Positions 43,333-56,490 of a stretch of DNA of 64,000 bases are shown here, piece by piece. The first letter of the stretch is position 1. Each line of letters begins with the position of its first letter. Both the position numbers and the translations under genes were made by a program. Under the pieces are notes generated by a model. That model was not told the DNA's origin. It searched no databases and was given only the letters and a program-made list of their open reading frames with translations. The stretch is from Gnetum montanum (lineage: Eukaryota > Streptophyta > Gnetopsida > Gnetales > Gnetaceae): NCBI GenBank assembly GCA_015680685.1, contig MNCI01004594.1:617705-681704 (forward strand), given 5' to 3'.

Positions 43333-43983
43333 AGAATGTCCTCCACCAACTCCCTTGAACCAATGTCTCTACACAATGTCCTTAACTACTAAAATGTATA
43401 TTTACCTATTGTTTCTAAGTTGATGTTAAGATGGGTCTATCTCCTCTCCAGGAAGCCAGAATGTTGATGCATCTAAGACTTGAATGCATCAATCCTTATA
43501 GAAAGACCATCTATGCATGTTGTTATCCTAGCCTCCACTACCTCTAAGTATTAAAAAATGATAGTCCTATCTCCAAATTGTTACTGCTACTATAGATGAA
43601 CATGGATAGCATGAGGTTGATCACCTTTACCATAATATTTAAGGATCAAGGAGCCATACCAAATCATTAAAATGAGTCCTAGGAAGTTTTTGAGTATAAA
43701 ATTCATATCCCAAATGAGGCAATTGGTCCTTATTGAACACCTACATCTCCTTTGCATCATGATCAAGAGGTTTGCCAATGTCTAAAAAGAGCAGATGTGA
43801 TTGAAGGAAATGGAATTGTCAATGCATCCCTAGTAAGGATTTGCATCCTTCTAAGTAAAATGTAGGGGTAGTTCAATAAACAATCTTCCTCCAAATCAAG
43901 TAGGACCATCAATGAAAAACACATCACATGTGTGTGATGAGTGATAGCAAGGAGATTGGTGTGAATAGCCCTCATCAGAACTC
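43333..43983. other. No gene recognised
   Basis: Flank of element E. Minus-strand open frames here (43590-43778, 43763-43975) lie in different frames and show no family signal. They may be the degraded end of the frame above 43984. Confidence 0.35.
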
Positions 43984-44560
43984 TCCAGTCGAGGCTGAAG
44001 TTCTTGTAAGATCAAACAATGTCATTTGACTCCACCTCAGTAACCATGGTGAGAAACTATGTTTTTTTTTATTTGAAGATGTAGTATTGAAAAATTCCCT
44101 ATGTGTACCAATAGCCATTTCAAGTGCCTCCCCCAGGATCTTCTCTATCAATGGAAACCTAGAATCACCTATGTGAACAACCACAGATGATTGTGCACCT
44201 CAAATATGTGAAAAGTAAAAGCGATGTGCCTTCTCTTCATAATAATCGATCCCACCACTCATGATAAAGCCAAGGTGATGCTAAATTAGCTTGACATGCA
44301 TCTTTAGCCATACCAACTACATCAATGCATTGAAGTCCTTAGGACTTCATATCAGAGATGATTTGAATTGAGCCTCCAAATGTAGACATTCCTCTTGTGC
44401 TTGCTGCTCCTGAGCCCAGTGATATTCATCCTACTCTCTTCGAGCATCTGTGTAATATCTTAGTAGCTAGACTACTATTGACCCTATGTCTACCTCCTCA
44501 CCTCTTACCCTTGTAATCTACTGGACTTTCTTTGGATGTTTTTCTATGAATTGCCTCTCT
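43984..44560 (-). pseudogene. Unrecognised decayed coding region
   Basis: A minus-strand frame of ~190 codons has about ten stops, most fitting lost Gln codons. It reads REE-stop-DEYHWAQEQQAQEECL, LHLEAQFKSSLI, HHLGFIMSGGIDYYEEKAHR, HIGDSRFPLIEKILGEALEM and REFFNTTSSNKKKHSFSPWL. Composition is that of a real protein with an acidic, Gln-rich helical start. I do not recognise it. The upstream reading becomes unclear above 44560. Confidence 0.4.
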
Positions 44561-47500
44561 ATGAAGATAAAATACATAACATTAAAAAATAAAAAACTTT
44601 AAAATCATCTAAAAAAGCGTTATCTATCAAATCTATCAGCCTAACCATTACCTTAACCCTTTGATGCATAACTTTAGTAAGAACACACTAGATTCTTAGA
44701 CATTATTTTTTATATAAAAGAATTATATCAAAGTTATCAACCTAGCCATTACCTTAACCCTTTAATACGTAACTTAGTGAGAACATAGTAGATCCTTGGA
44801 CATTGTTATAAATAATAAATCTACAATGAAATGTGTGCTTATGTATCATTATCATATGTTTAATGCTTATACTAAAATGAGTAATTAAACAAAAGCATAA
44901 CTATGCCTACACTCAAACTTAACTTTCCAAGAGAAACTAGTAGCTTCCAAGCCTTTCAATAAAATATGCTCTAACCTACTAGTATCTTAACCATACATAG
45001 TAATTTTTTTTTCATAACAAATTTTTTAACATTCACTAACCTATTAACATCTAAGTCATACATAACAATTTCTTTTAACATGATAGAAGACTTTACTGGA
45101 TGCATTAATGACATAATTCTCTATTTTAAAAAATTGCTATTTTATTATTTAATACTAATACCCATATTCACACATTCAAACTAAGTTGAAAAATTAGGTT
45201 ATATTTGCACTTCTAGAAAATTCTACTTTTGTTATCTTTTGTTTGGAATTTCAAAACTTAGGTTATATTTTTGCTTCTAATTAAATTTATTTTCTCCTGT
45301 ATTTTGTTTGGGATTTCATGGCATAGAATGGTCTTGCTCACCCTAAGCGTGTTTCTTATTAGACTTCCATTAACATCAAGGATAATCCCCTGATGAGATA
45401 GCTATTTTGGTAAATTTTAAGTATGAATCTTACTACAAGATACAAAAACCAATTCCTATGTTTTAGGCCTTTCACTAGTGTACTTTAAAGAATTGCAATA
45501 GTAATAAGATGAGATGCAATAGTAATATTTTCAAACATCTTTAATAACATATTGACCTTTTAAGATGCAATTTATTTAAGTAAGAACTTGATTGATATAT
45601 CTTACTCACAACATCCCATAATCCCTTTACAATTTTTTTATCTTGTAAATTTATAAGCATGGGATTAGAAATACCTTTATGTTTTGTTCTCAAAGCTAGA
45701 TGATCTAATTCATTCTAGTCTTCAGTTTTCATGTTCTTTGGCTTAATTCCAATGATGGATGCTTCCAAAGATTGTATTTATTACCATTGAACTTTTCTAT
45801 TTCTTCAATGTACTTAGTACCACTCACCATCTTGAAATACTCCTATGTAATGAATTAAAAGTCTTGGAACAACCTCAAGTAGAAAAACCCAAGCTCTATA
45901 GGAGCAATATAAATAAGCAAATGGCAATGACATAAATTAATAGAAAATAAGAGAACAACTTCAAGGCAAATAACATAATTATATTTGTTGTAAAAATTCC
46001 GGAAATTAGTTCAGCTCCTAGCATGCAAGTCTTGTTAGTTCAAGACTTGCAATAAGCTTGAATAAAGCTTACACAATAAGAAGCTTACATGAAAAGAGTG
46101 CAACTTAAATTTGCTTTGCATACCCTTTGAAGCATAATGCCTTGGATAAAGGTCAAATTATAGAGTTATAATTCATCATTAATTATGGTCAAATTAAGTC
46201 TTATGGATTACCTAATCTTTTTTGGCCATATTTTAGCCTTTTTATTTTCACAAGTATCAAATAGAATGTATCTTATTCTTAAAATAATGCAAACCACATT
46301 GCACTCATAACTCATTTTTTATAATGAACTTGTAGCATGTAATTAATGAATATGATTGCAAAGTTATGATTCAAAATGAACTTTAATTAACATCATTGAG
46401 TCAATCAAGTTTAATGTTAGCTCAAAGGCATCCCTTTCTACATAAATAAATCAAAATATTTATTGTAATTTTTTAAAAAAGTGCTTCAAACTCCAATGGC
46501 ATCTTTCCATTCAATGAAAATACGAAATAACATTTTTCAACAAAAACGAGAAGTTCATTACACTTGGAACCCAAAATAAACACATAAGAGAAATTGTATG
46601 TGTAAAGCTTACAGTAATAAATGGAATAGAGCTGCCCCAACACACTCTGATAAAATTCAAATATTTGAAATTTTTCTTTACCATCCATTTCAGAAAACCT
46701 AGCACACAATAAAAAAAAACAACATTTCTAAAAAAAGGGTACAAATGTACATACCTTGCCCATCCGTGTTGTTAGTGCTAATGAATTCTATTGTCTACTA
46801 TTACCAACAGCAATGGTGTTGTTGTTCTTGGTGCACTCTCCTTTTCTGCAGTTTCCTACAGGGAAAAAATGGTTGAAATGTGTTGTTTTCTTCACACCAA
46901 CCTTATTTTTATTTTTTGACATTTTCTCGCAATGTGACCAACTGCGGATTGCATGCACGTTGCAGTTTAAAATACTAAAATCTGGGGCATAGTTATTTAT
47001 GCAACTCGCAATTTTCTATTTCTAGTGTGTATCACGTGATATATTGCAAACTGCAGTTCAATGCAAAAATGTGAACAAGAAGGGCTGACACTGTCAAGAC
47101 CAAGTTTTTGTTTCTTGTTAAACTAGAACTCGCAGAATACTCACTGACAATAGATGTGAACAATTACAGTAATATGCGAATTGCATGAAATCGCATTTTT
47201 TGAATGCAAACATCATGCGACTTGCAGTAAATGACGAAATTAATTGCAACCATATGCAGCTCATAGATGTTGTAGTTACAATATCTTTCCAGACACATGA
47301 CATCACAAGATTATGATTATTTGATATGAACAAGTGAAACAATGTGCATAGAAATTCTCAATTATGTTAAATTAAACCAGATGTGTAGATTGGGACACAA
47401 GAGTAGATCGAAACTTCTTTAAATCAGTTTGACTATTATAATTACTATTTGACTATTCAAGAACATACAACCAAACAACACAACAAGACCACCATAACAT

Positions 47501-48419
47501 ATAACATGATTAGGGACAAAATTTGTAGCATTAGAGAGATAAATACTAGCTTTAAATCATAACTTGGGAGAATTGTCTTTCCTACTAACATAGAGAGAAT
47601 TATGCACTCTAAGTAAGCCTAAAGGCAGCCAACATCATAAACTTCTCTCCTTCATGCAACCTAGACATTTTACTACATTAGATTTGAATGTGAGAAAGAT
47701 GAGTTTTGGTTGTAACCTTGGCTATCTTCATTACATTCTACAAATAAAAAATAAGAAATGTTACATTGTTATAATTAACAATCATAAACTAGATTTTCAA
47801 AATCAAGTCATTGGATCTAGATTGTGTCTCTACCTTCTATAAATAGTTTTCCATAGCACTTTTGAGTAGCAAGCATTTGTTATCGATTTTTGGGGCTATC
47901 CCAACTTAACAATCTTTTGTTACTTGCCAAGCCATTTCATTTTTCTAGAAACAAAAACTTAGACTAAATCTCCTCAACATATTTTTCAAGTTCAAGAACA
48001 CTCTCTCTATCTATGGGCATATTCTTTGCAAAATTTGTGAATCCCTTTTTCAATTTTGGTATTTATTCTATCCAGCTTGCATCTACATCGTCCTCAAATG
48101 CTTCCAATTTCTCATCTTATTTCCAAATGTTCTTTTTGTTGTGCTCATGGGAAGATACTGTAGTGCTCTATACCTCATGACTATTTGATTTCTTAATGGT
48201 GGATTTGAATGTCTCAGGTATCATCCCTAACTATGATGCCTCTTCACGGCTTGGAAACTCATGAGACATAAATGAATTTAGCTCAAAAGGGATTTTTGAA
48301 TCAAAATACTCATCTCTAAAGAACAACTTATATGCACTGGTATGTCCTTTGACTAATATCAGACTTTCAATGAATGCTTGCAAAAATGACCAAGGTTGGA
48401 TGATCTATACTCACAAAAA
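44561..48419. other. Intergenic, AT-rich, no gene; TGCA-word cluster at 46.9-47.25 kb
   Basis: No recognisable coding sequence. Between about 46930 and 47250 the words TGCAG, TTGCA, GCGA and AATTGC recur densely, with the palindromic G-box ATCACGTGAT at 47031-47040, in otherwise AT-rich DNA. The stretch 47850-48420 may hold degraded downstream parts of the transposase that follows. Confidence 0.45.
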
Positions 48420-50491
48420 ATACTAAAAGATAACACCTTGGACATCTTGTGCCAAGTATCCCATTTCAAAGAATTTTGACTTTGCACAAGATATTCATCT
48501 TCTCATGATCACAAATTTCAATAACTTTTTCCCATGACTTCTTATTGATTTCTCTATCCTTTCTATTTACTAGATATCTTGCAACTTTAAGTCTTGCAAT
48601 GTTCTAGTAATATAGTTGTACCTTTTTCAAAGTCCATATAAGCTAATCAATGTGATGGTATTTCCTATTTCTGATATCTCTCAAAAATTTCCCTTTTAGA
48701 AATCCATGATAGAACTCCACAACATTGTTTGTGTGTTGTTAAGCATGTGGAATATCACGATAGGCTTTGGCCCACATCCCTGAGAAATGAACGTTTGAGC
48801 CCATAATAACAAAACAAGAATGGAACTTATAATCTAAATTTATTAATGTTATTATTGCAACATCAAATAAATATACACTTACAAAATCTATCTCCACTTA
48901 TCCACTATCTCTTTAGGTAACTAATGAAATGAACATTCTATTAATGTGCATTGACAATCTTATTAATTTCCACAACAACATCCATAGGAGTTTTGCATTC
49001 ATTAATAATAAAGTTTAGATGTGCTACCATTTCCTTTCTCGTTGTTGAATCTCCAACATTTGTTGCCAAGTTCTTCCTCCATGTCCTCCAAACATAGCAA
49101 ATGCATAGAAAAATACTATAATCAAATACAAACCTAAAGATTTCAAATAATGTTGCACATTTAATTCTGATATCTCCATGTTTTGAACTCACCTTTAAAA
49201 TTACATAATAAATTTCAGTGTTTTAACTATCACCTTACTATATTCATTTCAGTTTTTGAATCATCTAGCATGAAAATATTTACTATCCATCATGGCTCTT
49301 GCGACTTACATCTTCTCATCAATTTAGAAAGCCAAGCTGTGATATCCCTCTTTGTATAACTACAAAAGATCACCCATGCTACAAGCAATCCATTGTAATA
49401 TGAATCGAAAGCCATAACTATGTGAAGATGGAGCTATTTAGAAAAAAACCATTTATATTAGAAAAATGAGCTAATTGCAATACAAAATGTTCTTAACACA
49501 TGGTTTCTACTGAATATCCAAAATTCTATTTACTCCATATTTGTTGGTGTTGAAGGTTGAATCCATAACAAGTATGCTATTTTAAGATAGACCTATCATC
49601 TTTTTCAGCATCCATGGCAATTACAACTCCATGATTATTGGGATAGACTATTCGATATTCTTTTCTTAATAGTAAAAGAAAAAAGTGTGTGGTGCTTTCA
49701 TACCATAGACATGTACTATTTTTATCATGCTCACTTGTTTTGTATTGCAGTGTAACATCTTTGCAAATATTATAAATGTCCTTTTTTAGAAGAAACATGT
49801 TTCTTTTCCATGATACCTTGAATTCTTGTCCTTCATTAAAAGATCCTTAATATATCTCTCATAAATCATATCTACTTGAAATACTTCATTCCATAATAAC
49901 ACTATCTTTTGATGTATCTTAAGGAAAATATGTATTGACTGAGCATCTCTTTTATTTAATATGGGATCAAGGAAGCCATGATAATAAGCTCCTAACATGT
50001 CAACATGATTCATTTCTTTATATATAATTCATGCAAAATGTTTAGTGCCACGCATAATGCAAATTATGAAATTACATTGACAACTACTCTTTTTACTAGT
50101 CTTGTTTCTTTTTCTTCCTTCCATAGTTGTCACCCCTATGATAACATTCAAGCCATACGAATAATGATAACTAATTCATGTATATTCATGGATATCATAT
50201 AGTACTCTAATAATATGCATTATACAAAATATATAATAAACATTGTTGAGGACATCAAAAATATAAGAAAACCTACCAGGTATGACAAGTGTAGTGGTTT
50301 GTTCAAGAGCGAGTTTCCTTTTTCCATTTATATTGGTTTTTGTTCCTATAGAAAAATTCACAAGGAAACATTTCATTTTTATGTTTGCTTGCAATAAAAT
50401 CATCCTCTCTTTCTTTGTATGTCCAAGCAAAGGCATCGTCGTAAAAATAGGACCATCTTATTTCATTTTTTAAAAAAGGGCCAATTAGCAT
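48420..50491 (-). pseudogene. MULE/SWIM-type transposase remnant
   Basis: Minus-strand frames can be followed with many stops. N-terminal part (~50490-50300): WSYFYDDAFAWTYKEREDDF, IASKHKNEMFPCEFFYRNKN. Middle (~50010-49580): AQSIHIFLKIHQKIVLLWNE, DIYNICKDVTLQYKTSEHDK. C-terminal half (~48780-48480): AYRDIPHA-stop-QHTNNVVEFYHGFLKGKFL, WTLKKVQLYY-stop-NIARLKV, INKKSWEKVIEICDHEK. The last block resembles plant proteins where (I/V)PHAxQxTNxxVExYHxxLK precedes a SWIM zinc finger in Mutator-like transposases. No terminal inverted repeats were identified. Domesticated relatives exist, but this copy is clearly dead. Confidence 0.55.
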
Positions 50492-50829
50492 GTCTTGTAT
50501 TTCTTATTGCCATGTTGTTTTCCAAAAACTAGCATGCTCTCACCTTCTTCGTATCTATTAGAAAATTCTTTTGGTCACTAACCCAAACTATAATTCCATA
50601 ATCTACAAACCATGTAATCAACAACCATAACTTGCAAAGTAAAATCAACATCCATACATGCCTCAAAAAATCAACATAAACTTGGTTTGTGATACTTCTC
50701 TTATATCGGCTGCAATGCTTCCAAATAGAACTTGGGTTCGTTGTTTAAGTTCATTTGTGAAATATAAAATATTTTTCAAGCAAGTGCAAACTATTGCATC
50801 ATGTAACTTTTCATAGATTAAAGAGAAAA

Positions 50830-52830
50830 CTATGATTTAATGCAACTCATAGTGCCCTCGCAAAAATGTCTAGTGATCTGTACTTACTTGTAAATTGTAG
50901 CTTTTAGTGAACAAACATGCTTCCAAAGAACTTTTCCAAAGATTACAATAGAATGTGTATAAGAGCCAACCTGTAGGGGGTTCTAAAAGCCTACCATCTA
51001 CCAGAAGTATGCATTCAATTTTGCATTGATGCCATTGGTGATCGACAAAGCTCCCAAGAATATTTGTCAAGCACTGCAAGGGATTACTAGTAGTAGTGCC
51101 CTCATAGGCTCATAAAGAAAGTGTTATGATTTTAGTGACCTGAAAGTACTTGCAAATTGTAGCTTTCGATGCATAGACACGTTTCCATTGAACATTTCCA
51201 AAGGCTGTGAGTGGGTGCATCTAGCAACCAACTTACAATGGCTTCTAGAAGCCTATGTTCTTCTGAAAGCACACATTCACTCTTGCATCGATGCTTTTAG
51301 TGGCTTGTAAGACTTCCAACAATATTCTGTTGAACACTACAAGGGACTACTAGTAATAGTACTCTTGCAAGATTGTCCAGAAAGCATTATGCTTTTAGTG
51401 ACTTGAAAGTACTTGCAAATCATAGCTTCTGGTGCATAGACACATTTTCGCCAAACATTTCCAAAGGTTGTAAGGGGTTGCATCTAGCAACCAACCTGTA
51501 TGGACTTTCAAAAGCCTATGTGCTACATACATTCACTCTTGCATGAATTCTTCTAATGGCCTATAAGACATCTGGCAATATTTTGCTGAACACTGCAAGG
51601 AACTGCTATTAGCAATACCCTCGCAGTATCATTTGGAAATCATTATGCTTTTGGTTACTTGAAAGCACTTGCAAATTGCATCTTTCGATAGATAGACAAC
51701 ATTTCCAAAGATTGCATGGAGGTGCATCTAATAGCCAACTCGCAAAGGCTTTTGGAATCCTACCAACTACCAAAAGCACACATTCACTCTTACACGAATG
51801 CTTTCAATGGTTCATAAGACTTCTAGCAATACTTTGCCGAACATTACAACAAACTACTAGTAGCAGTTCCCTCGCAAGATCATCCAAAGAGCATTATGCT
51901 TCCAATGACCCAAAATTACTTGTAAATCATAGCTTCCGATGCACAAACATGTTTTCAGTGAACATTTTCAAAGACTATGTAGGGGTGTGTCTAGTGGCCA
52001 ACCTACAGAGAATTTCAGAAGCCTACTAGCTACCAAAAGCACATATTCACTTTTGCATGAATGCTTTCGGTGGTCCATAAGACTTCCAGCAATATTTTGC
52101 CGAATACTACAAGGGATTGCTTGTAGCAATACCCTTTCATGATTTTCCAGAAAACATTATGCTTTCGATGACCTAAAAGTACTTGCAAATCGCAGCTTCC
52201 AATGCACAAATGCATTCTTGTTGAACATTTCCAAAGGTTGCATAGGGGGTGCATCTAGTAGCCAAACCATAGGAGCTTCTAGAAGTCTATGTGCTTCCAA
52301 AAGCACATATTCACTCTTGTATGGATGTTTCTGGTGGCCCATAAGACTTTCAACAATATTATATCAAACATTGTGAGGAATTGCTAGTAGGAGCACCCTT
52401 GCAAGATTGTTTATAATGTGTTATGCTTTCGATGACTTGAAATTACTTGCAAATCGTAGCATCTAATGCACAAACACATTTCTAGTGAACATTTTCAAAG
52501 GCTATAAAGGGGTGCGTCTAGCAGCCAATCCGCTGGGGCTTCTAGAAACCTATTAGCTACTGAAAGCACACATTCACTCTTACATAGATGCTTCCAGTGG
52601 CTCATAAGACTTCTAGCAATATTTTGCCAAACATTGCGAGGGATTGCTAGTAGTAGTACCCTTGCAAAACCATCTGAAAAAGCGTTATACTTTCGATGAC
52701 GTGAAGGTACTTGCAAATTGTAACTTCTAGTGAACAAATGCACTTTCGAAGGGCTTTTCCAAAGACTACGTGGGGGTGTATCTAGCAACCAACTTGCAAG
52801 GGGTTTCAAAAGGCTACATTTACTCTAGGG
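50830..52830. repeat. Tandem array, about eight copies of a ~262-bp unit
   Basis: The anchor ACTTG(C/T)AAAT occurs at 50886, 51148, 51411, 51667, 51918, 52181, 52445 and 52709, at spacings of 251-264 bp. Each unit also contains AGCTT(C/T).GATGCA..AAACAC, CATTTCCAAAG, GCAGCCAA.C.....GGGCTTCTAGAAGCCTA, GCACACATTCACTCTTGCAT and TTTTGCC.AACA.TGCAAGG. Units are roughly 80-85% alike by eye, so the array is old. The unit is unrelated to the 272-bp array at the start of the window. Confidence 0.93.
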
Positions 52831-53383
52831 TTGCTACTTTCAGTGCATCTTAGAGTTTTCCTCCCTATTTTCTATGTGCTACAATTGATTGCGGAATGCA
52901 TTGTTCTCATAGTTTGTACTACGAAAAAATGGGGTTAGCATTTCTTCATGTTAATACATGTGTGCAATGGAATACATATGATAGTAAAATAAACATTATG
53001 CATGCCAATCATGCTTTTATCTATACATACACCATGTTGTCGAAGGGCCACTACCCATTTCATAAATTCCTTTATATCCTATTATATGGTAAAGAGAACA
53101 GATGTAACCATGTCCGGAAGGGTACAAGTAATTTGGGTTGCATTGACCTCCTTGTTTGCCGAAAAAACTCTTAATGTTATATCAAATATTTGTGAATCAC
53201 GTGAATTGTCAGCAAGTTGGTCTTTCGATGCATATTTATTTATCACGTGAATTGTCAGCAAGTTGGTTTTTGATGTAAGTGCGATACCGTGGCACACAAA
53301 TCAATGATGATCACGTAAAGACGCTGCCTTTAAATCGGAATACACGCTAGTAAACCCAACACACAAGCGAACCCCAAGCTTAT
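52831..53383. other. Flank of O-methyltransferase remnant; duplicated G-box segment
   Basis: A ~26-bp segment TCACGTGAATTGTCAGCAAG is present twice, starting 53197 and 53243, each with a CACGTG G-box. No other feature is recognised, and the missing N-terminal exons of the downstream methyltransferase are not here. Confidence 0.5.
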
Positions 53384-54510
53384 ATGAATTCAGGGAAGAG
53401 GAGGTGCAAGGCCATCGACGTCGACCTCCCCCATGTCATCGCCGCAGCTCCCCACATTCAAGGTTTGTATAGCATTGCCAGCTTCATGTTTTCCTATTTT
53501 ATAATTCGTTTTCCTTTTCCATCATTTTCCTTGCTTATCAACTCTAAGCCTGGCTACTTATCATAAGTATTTAGATTTCTTTTCTATGGTTTGTATGTAG
53601 ACATCTCTTCGCTTTCAAGACATGCTCGTGTGGTTGATACTGAAAACCATTCTTCTCAGTTTGGATGTGTAGTCTTGTTGTAACCTTAAAGTCGCCAAAA
53701 TCCATGGTCACGCTCAGCCAGTAGTGTTGTTAAGCACTCTTCCTCACTTTGGGCCACAGCCAACTTGCCAAGTTCAGTTTAACGTCTCATTCCTGGCGGT
53801 GCAACCTTAACGATTTAGTTAGCGTTTATATACTACGCATAGGTGCTAAGGTTTTTGGGTCATAAAACATTAAATCTGGGAAAAAAATGTGTTTTTTCCT
53901 TTTTTTTCATTTTCTGTCTTGAATAAATCTCCCTCTGTACATGGCCTCCTCCTGCAACTGAACGGTGAAGACTTGTAGTCTGCTCAATTACTTTTCTCTG
54001 ATCTTTATACTCCACCTGCACTATTCCTGGGTATGTAAAACAATGACCAACCCTGCCCGAAATGATGATCAACGGCCAAGAAAAGGGGATTCTCAATTTC
54101 CCTAACTTTATATAATGGCCGCCAGATCTAATGGTTCTGCGGTATCTCGATGCAGGGATCACACATGTTGCAGGAGACATGTTCGCTGAAGTTCTGCGGG
54201 CTGATGCAGCCTTTCTAAAGGTGAGTGCCAATGGCCGTTGCTGTTACCTCATTATCGAAATGGTCATGAAATCTGCCAATATAAGGCTGGTCCTGATTCA
54301 ACTAAATAATTGATTAAATTGAATGAAGTGGGTGCTGCACGATTGGCCGGATGAGCATGCATAAAGATATTGAGCAACTGCAGAAGGGCCATCCCCCACG
54401 ACAGAGGCAAGGTCATCATCGTGCCGTCGTCAAAGAAAACGAAGCAGCAGCTCTCACAGGCTCATAGAAACATGTTGCATAAGAAGAAGCATTGTTTAAT
54501 CATTGTTTAG
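53384..54510 (+). pseudogene. Plant O-methyltransferase (COMT-type) fragment, C-terminal domain
   Basis: Three exon-like pieces with matching splice phases. 53384-53462 encodes RCKAIDVDLPHVIAAAPHIQ, matching the COMT INFDLPHV motif. Donor G|GTTTGT. 54156-54220 (after GATGCAG) encodes ITHVAGDMFAEVLRADAAFL, matching the VGGDMF block. Donor AAG|GTGAGT. 54329-54510 begins WVLHDWPDE, with the His of the WxLHDW motif that acts as catalytic base in this family. A one-base deletion after DE shifts the frame, and the continuation IKILSNCRRAIPHDRGKVII is readable in the new frame. The sequence then leaves the family and stops at 54508. The SAM-binding N-terminal part and the last ~70 residues are absent. 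Such enzymes methylate caffeate-like phenolics or other small molecules. This copy is a truncated pseudogene with unusually little other decay, so it is probably recent. Confidence 0.82.
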
Positions 54511-56490
54511 AGTAGCATGTTATTATCTTAATAAATCCATAGAGAAAGAAACACATTGTTGTCGGCAATTTCTTCTTCTATTTCTAGCTTTGCTTTGCAA
54601 ATTTGTCTTCCATTTTTAGCTTTCCTTTGCAAAATTGCTGCAAATTAAGTAATTTCGACTCTAATTTAGCACATTAAGGCTTAAAATGTAAAGAAAGGTT
54701 GAATTACATTAAAGCTTTGATGTAGAGAATTGACTGGTTGAATATTTTACCTTTGCTTTTTGTTAATGCTGTATGCAGAGTTATTGTTTTTCATTATAAT
54801 TGTTACTTTTGTAGTGTGAAACAACCATTCTTTACTTCTTGGAGTACACACAACCATTCTCTCATTCCTGCTGCATACACAACTATTTTTATGTTGTGAT
54901 ACAAAGATCTTTTTCCTCTTTTTGTTGCAAATTCAACCATTCCATATGTATTGTATAAAAATAACTAATGTATACTTTGTTGCTTCCTCAATTACCTTGA
55001 TTAGTTAACTTAATGATAATTTTTGTTGTATTACTGTGTAGGCTATATTGCTTCTTTTAAGACTTAAAAGAGTACATTTTTTTTATGTTATTATCAATGG
55101 TGGTAACAACCCCTCCAATTACCAATCATAACTAGTGGCAAATACCTGCCATCCCCTATTATTCAACTTGCCCTATTTGTTTGTCTTAAGGTTGCAAAGT
55201 GAGTAGTATGATATGTCACATTCATTCAACGAAATGTGGGAAACCTTTAAAATTTTAAATTAATGAAATGAAATGAACCTTTATTACATCTAAAGACCCA
55301 TAGGATCTATTAGATAGATATTACATTTTTATGAAAACTAAAGATAGACTCTACAAATTAACTAAGCACCAATGTTGCCATCAAAAATAAATCATGCAGG
55401 ATTTTTGCTATAACATTATAATGTTGTCTCAAATAGGTAGCCACATCATAGGAAAGAAACACATGTAACTAGGGCTCCTGATTTTCACAACCTATAAAGG
55501 CACTCATTGTAAGGAAGTTAAATCCATCTACTTTTAATTCTAAGATGATAAGAATTTAAGCCAAGCTTGCTAATAACATGCTAATACTTGATTGGATAAT
55601 GAGATGATGAGATTCTACATCTAGTTTATTAGATCTAATATGGTGTAAATAAAATTATCTCTTACCTTCCACATTAGACCATATCTATGTTAAAACCTTA
55701 TACTTGACTAGTTAACAAATATGCTTAGAATTTTGCTACACATCCTCCCAAGAGATATTACATTTTCTCAACCATTGTATTCCTTGAAAATACTAACCAA
55801 GGTCTTACAAACCCCTCAAGAATTGCTTTATAAAATTTGTCTTGCCTTGAGATATGCAAGCTATGAGTGCATATAATGAATTGGCATGAGACTTATGCTT
55901 TTAAAGGTAATACATCACATTCACATGATAACATTATATATCTATATATTGGAAATAAAGTTTTTGAAAATATTTAGAGCAAAAGTAAAATTAGGTTTAC
56001 ATTAGTGACTATGAAGGTGGAGATAATCCAAGAAAATTCTTCCACCATTGGAGTTAAAGCATTATACATAACAAGGAGGAATAACCGTCGTAACATCATG
56101 AAGCTAATGCAATTAGCATTTTTAGAAGATACCTAAGATAAAATAATATATATATATAAAAGAAAAAATTGTTTCCCAAATGTTCTGCAAGGATAACCAC
56201 CTTACCTATCCTGAAATTATCATTTTTGAATCTTTTGTAATAGCCTAAGCAATTTATTTTGTGTTGTACCATTTCTATCCTTTGCATGCACGTGAAGAAG
56301 GAGAGAATGACATAGCAAAGATAGAATAACCTGTGTAAAAAAAGAAACTAGTTGGCCTTTAAAACATGGACATTTTTCTACTTTTATATAAAAGACAAAG
56401 TCAAGAATGCCAAATCCCTTGTATGGGTTATTAATAGTTGTAAAAATATACTAAAGTAAGGAGGATGACACTGCTTTATTTTAAAAGAAA
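54511..56490. other. Intergenic, AT-rich, no gene recognised
   Basis: No readable frames with family signatures. Parts on the minus strand (55700-56300) could be LINE-derived, because a LINE zinc finger lies just beyond on the same strand, but I cannot show it. Confidence 0.45.

Noticed and set aside
43590-43975. Minus-strand open frames as downstream exons of the unrecognised gene at 43984-44560.
   Set aside because: They lie in different frames, have no splice signals and are not protein-like enough to support a join.
46473-46992. Open frames around 46.5-47.0 kb as membrane-protein genes.
   Set aside because: They are Phe/Leu/Val-rich only because the DNA is T-rich on the read strand; frames overlap on both strands and match no family.
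51676-52809. Several open frames of 60-117 codons within the 262-bp array, on both strands.
   Set aside because: They recur with the tandem unit in different frames and have no conserved protein phase; they are shadows of the repeat.
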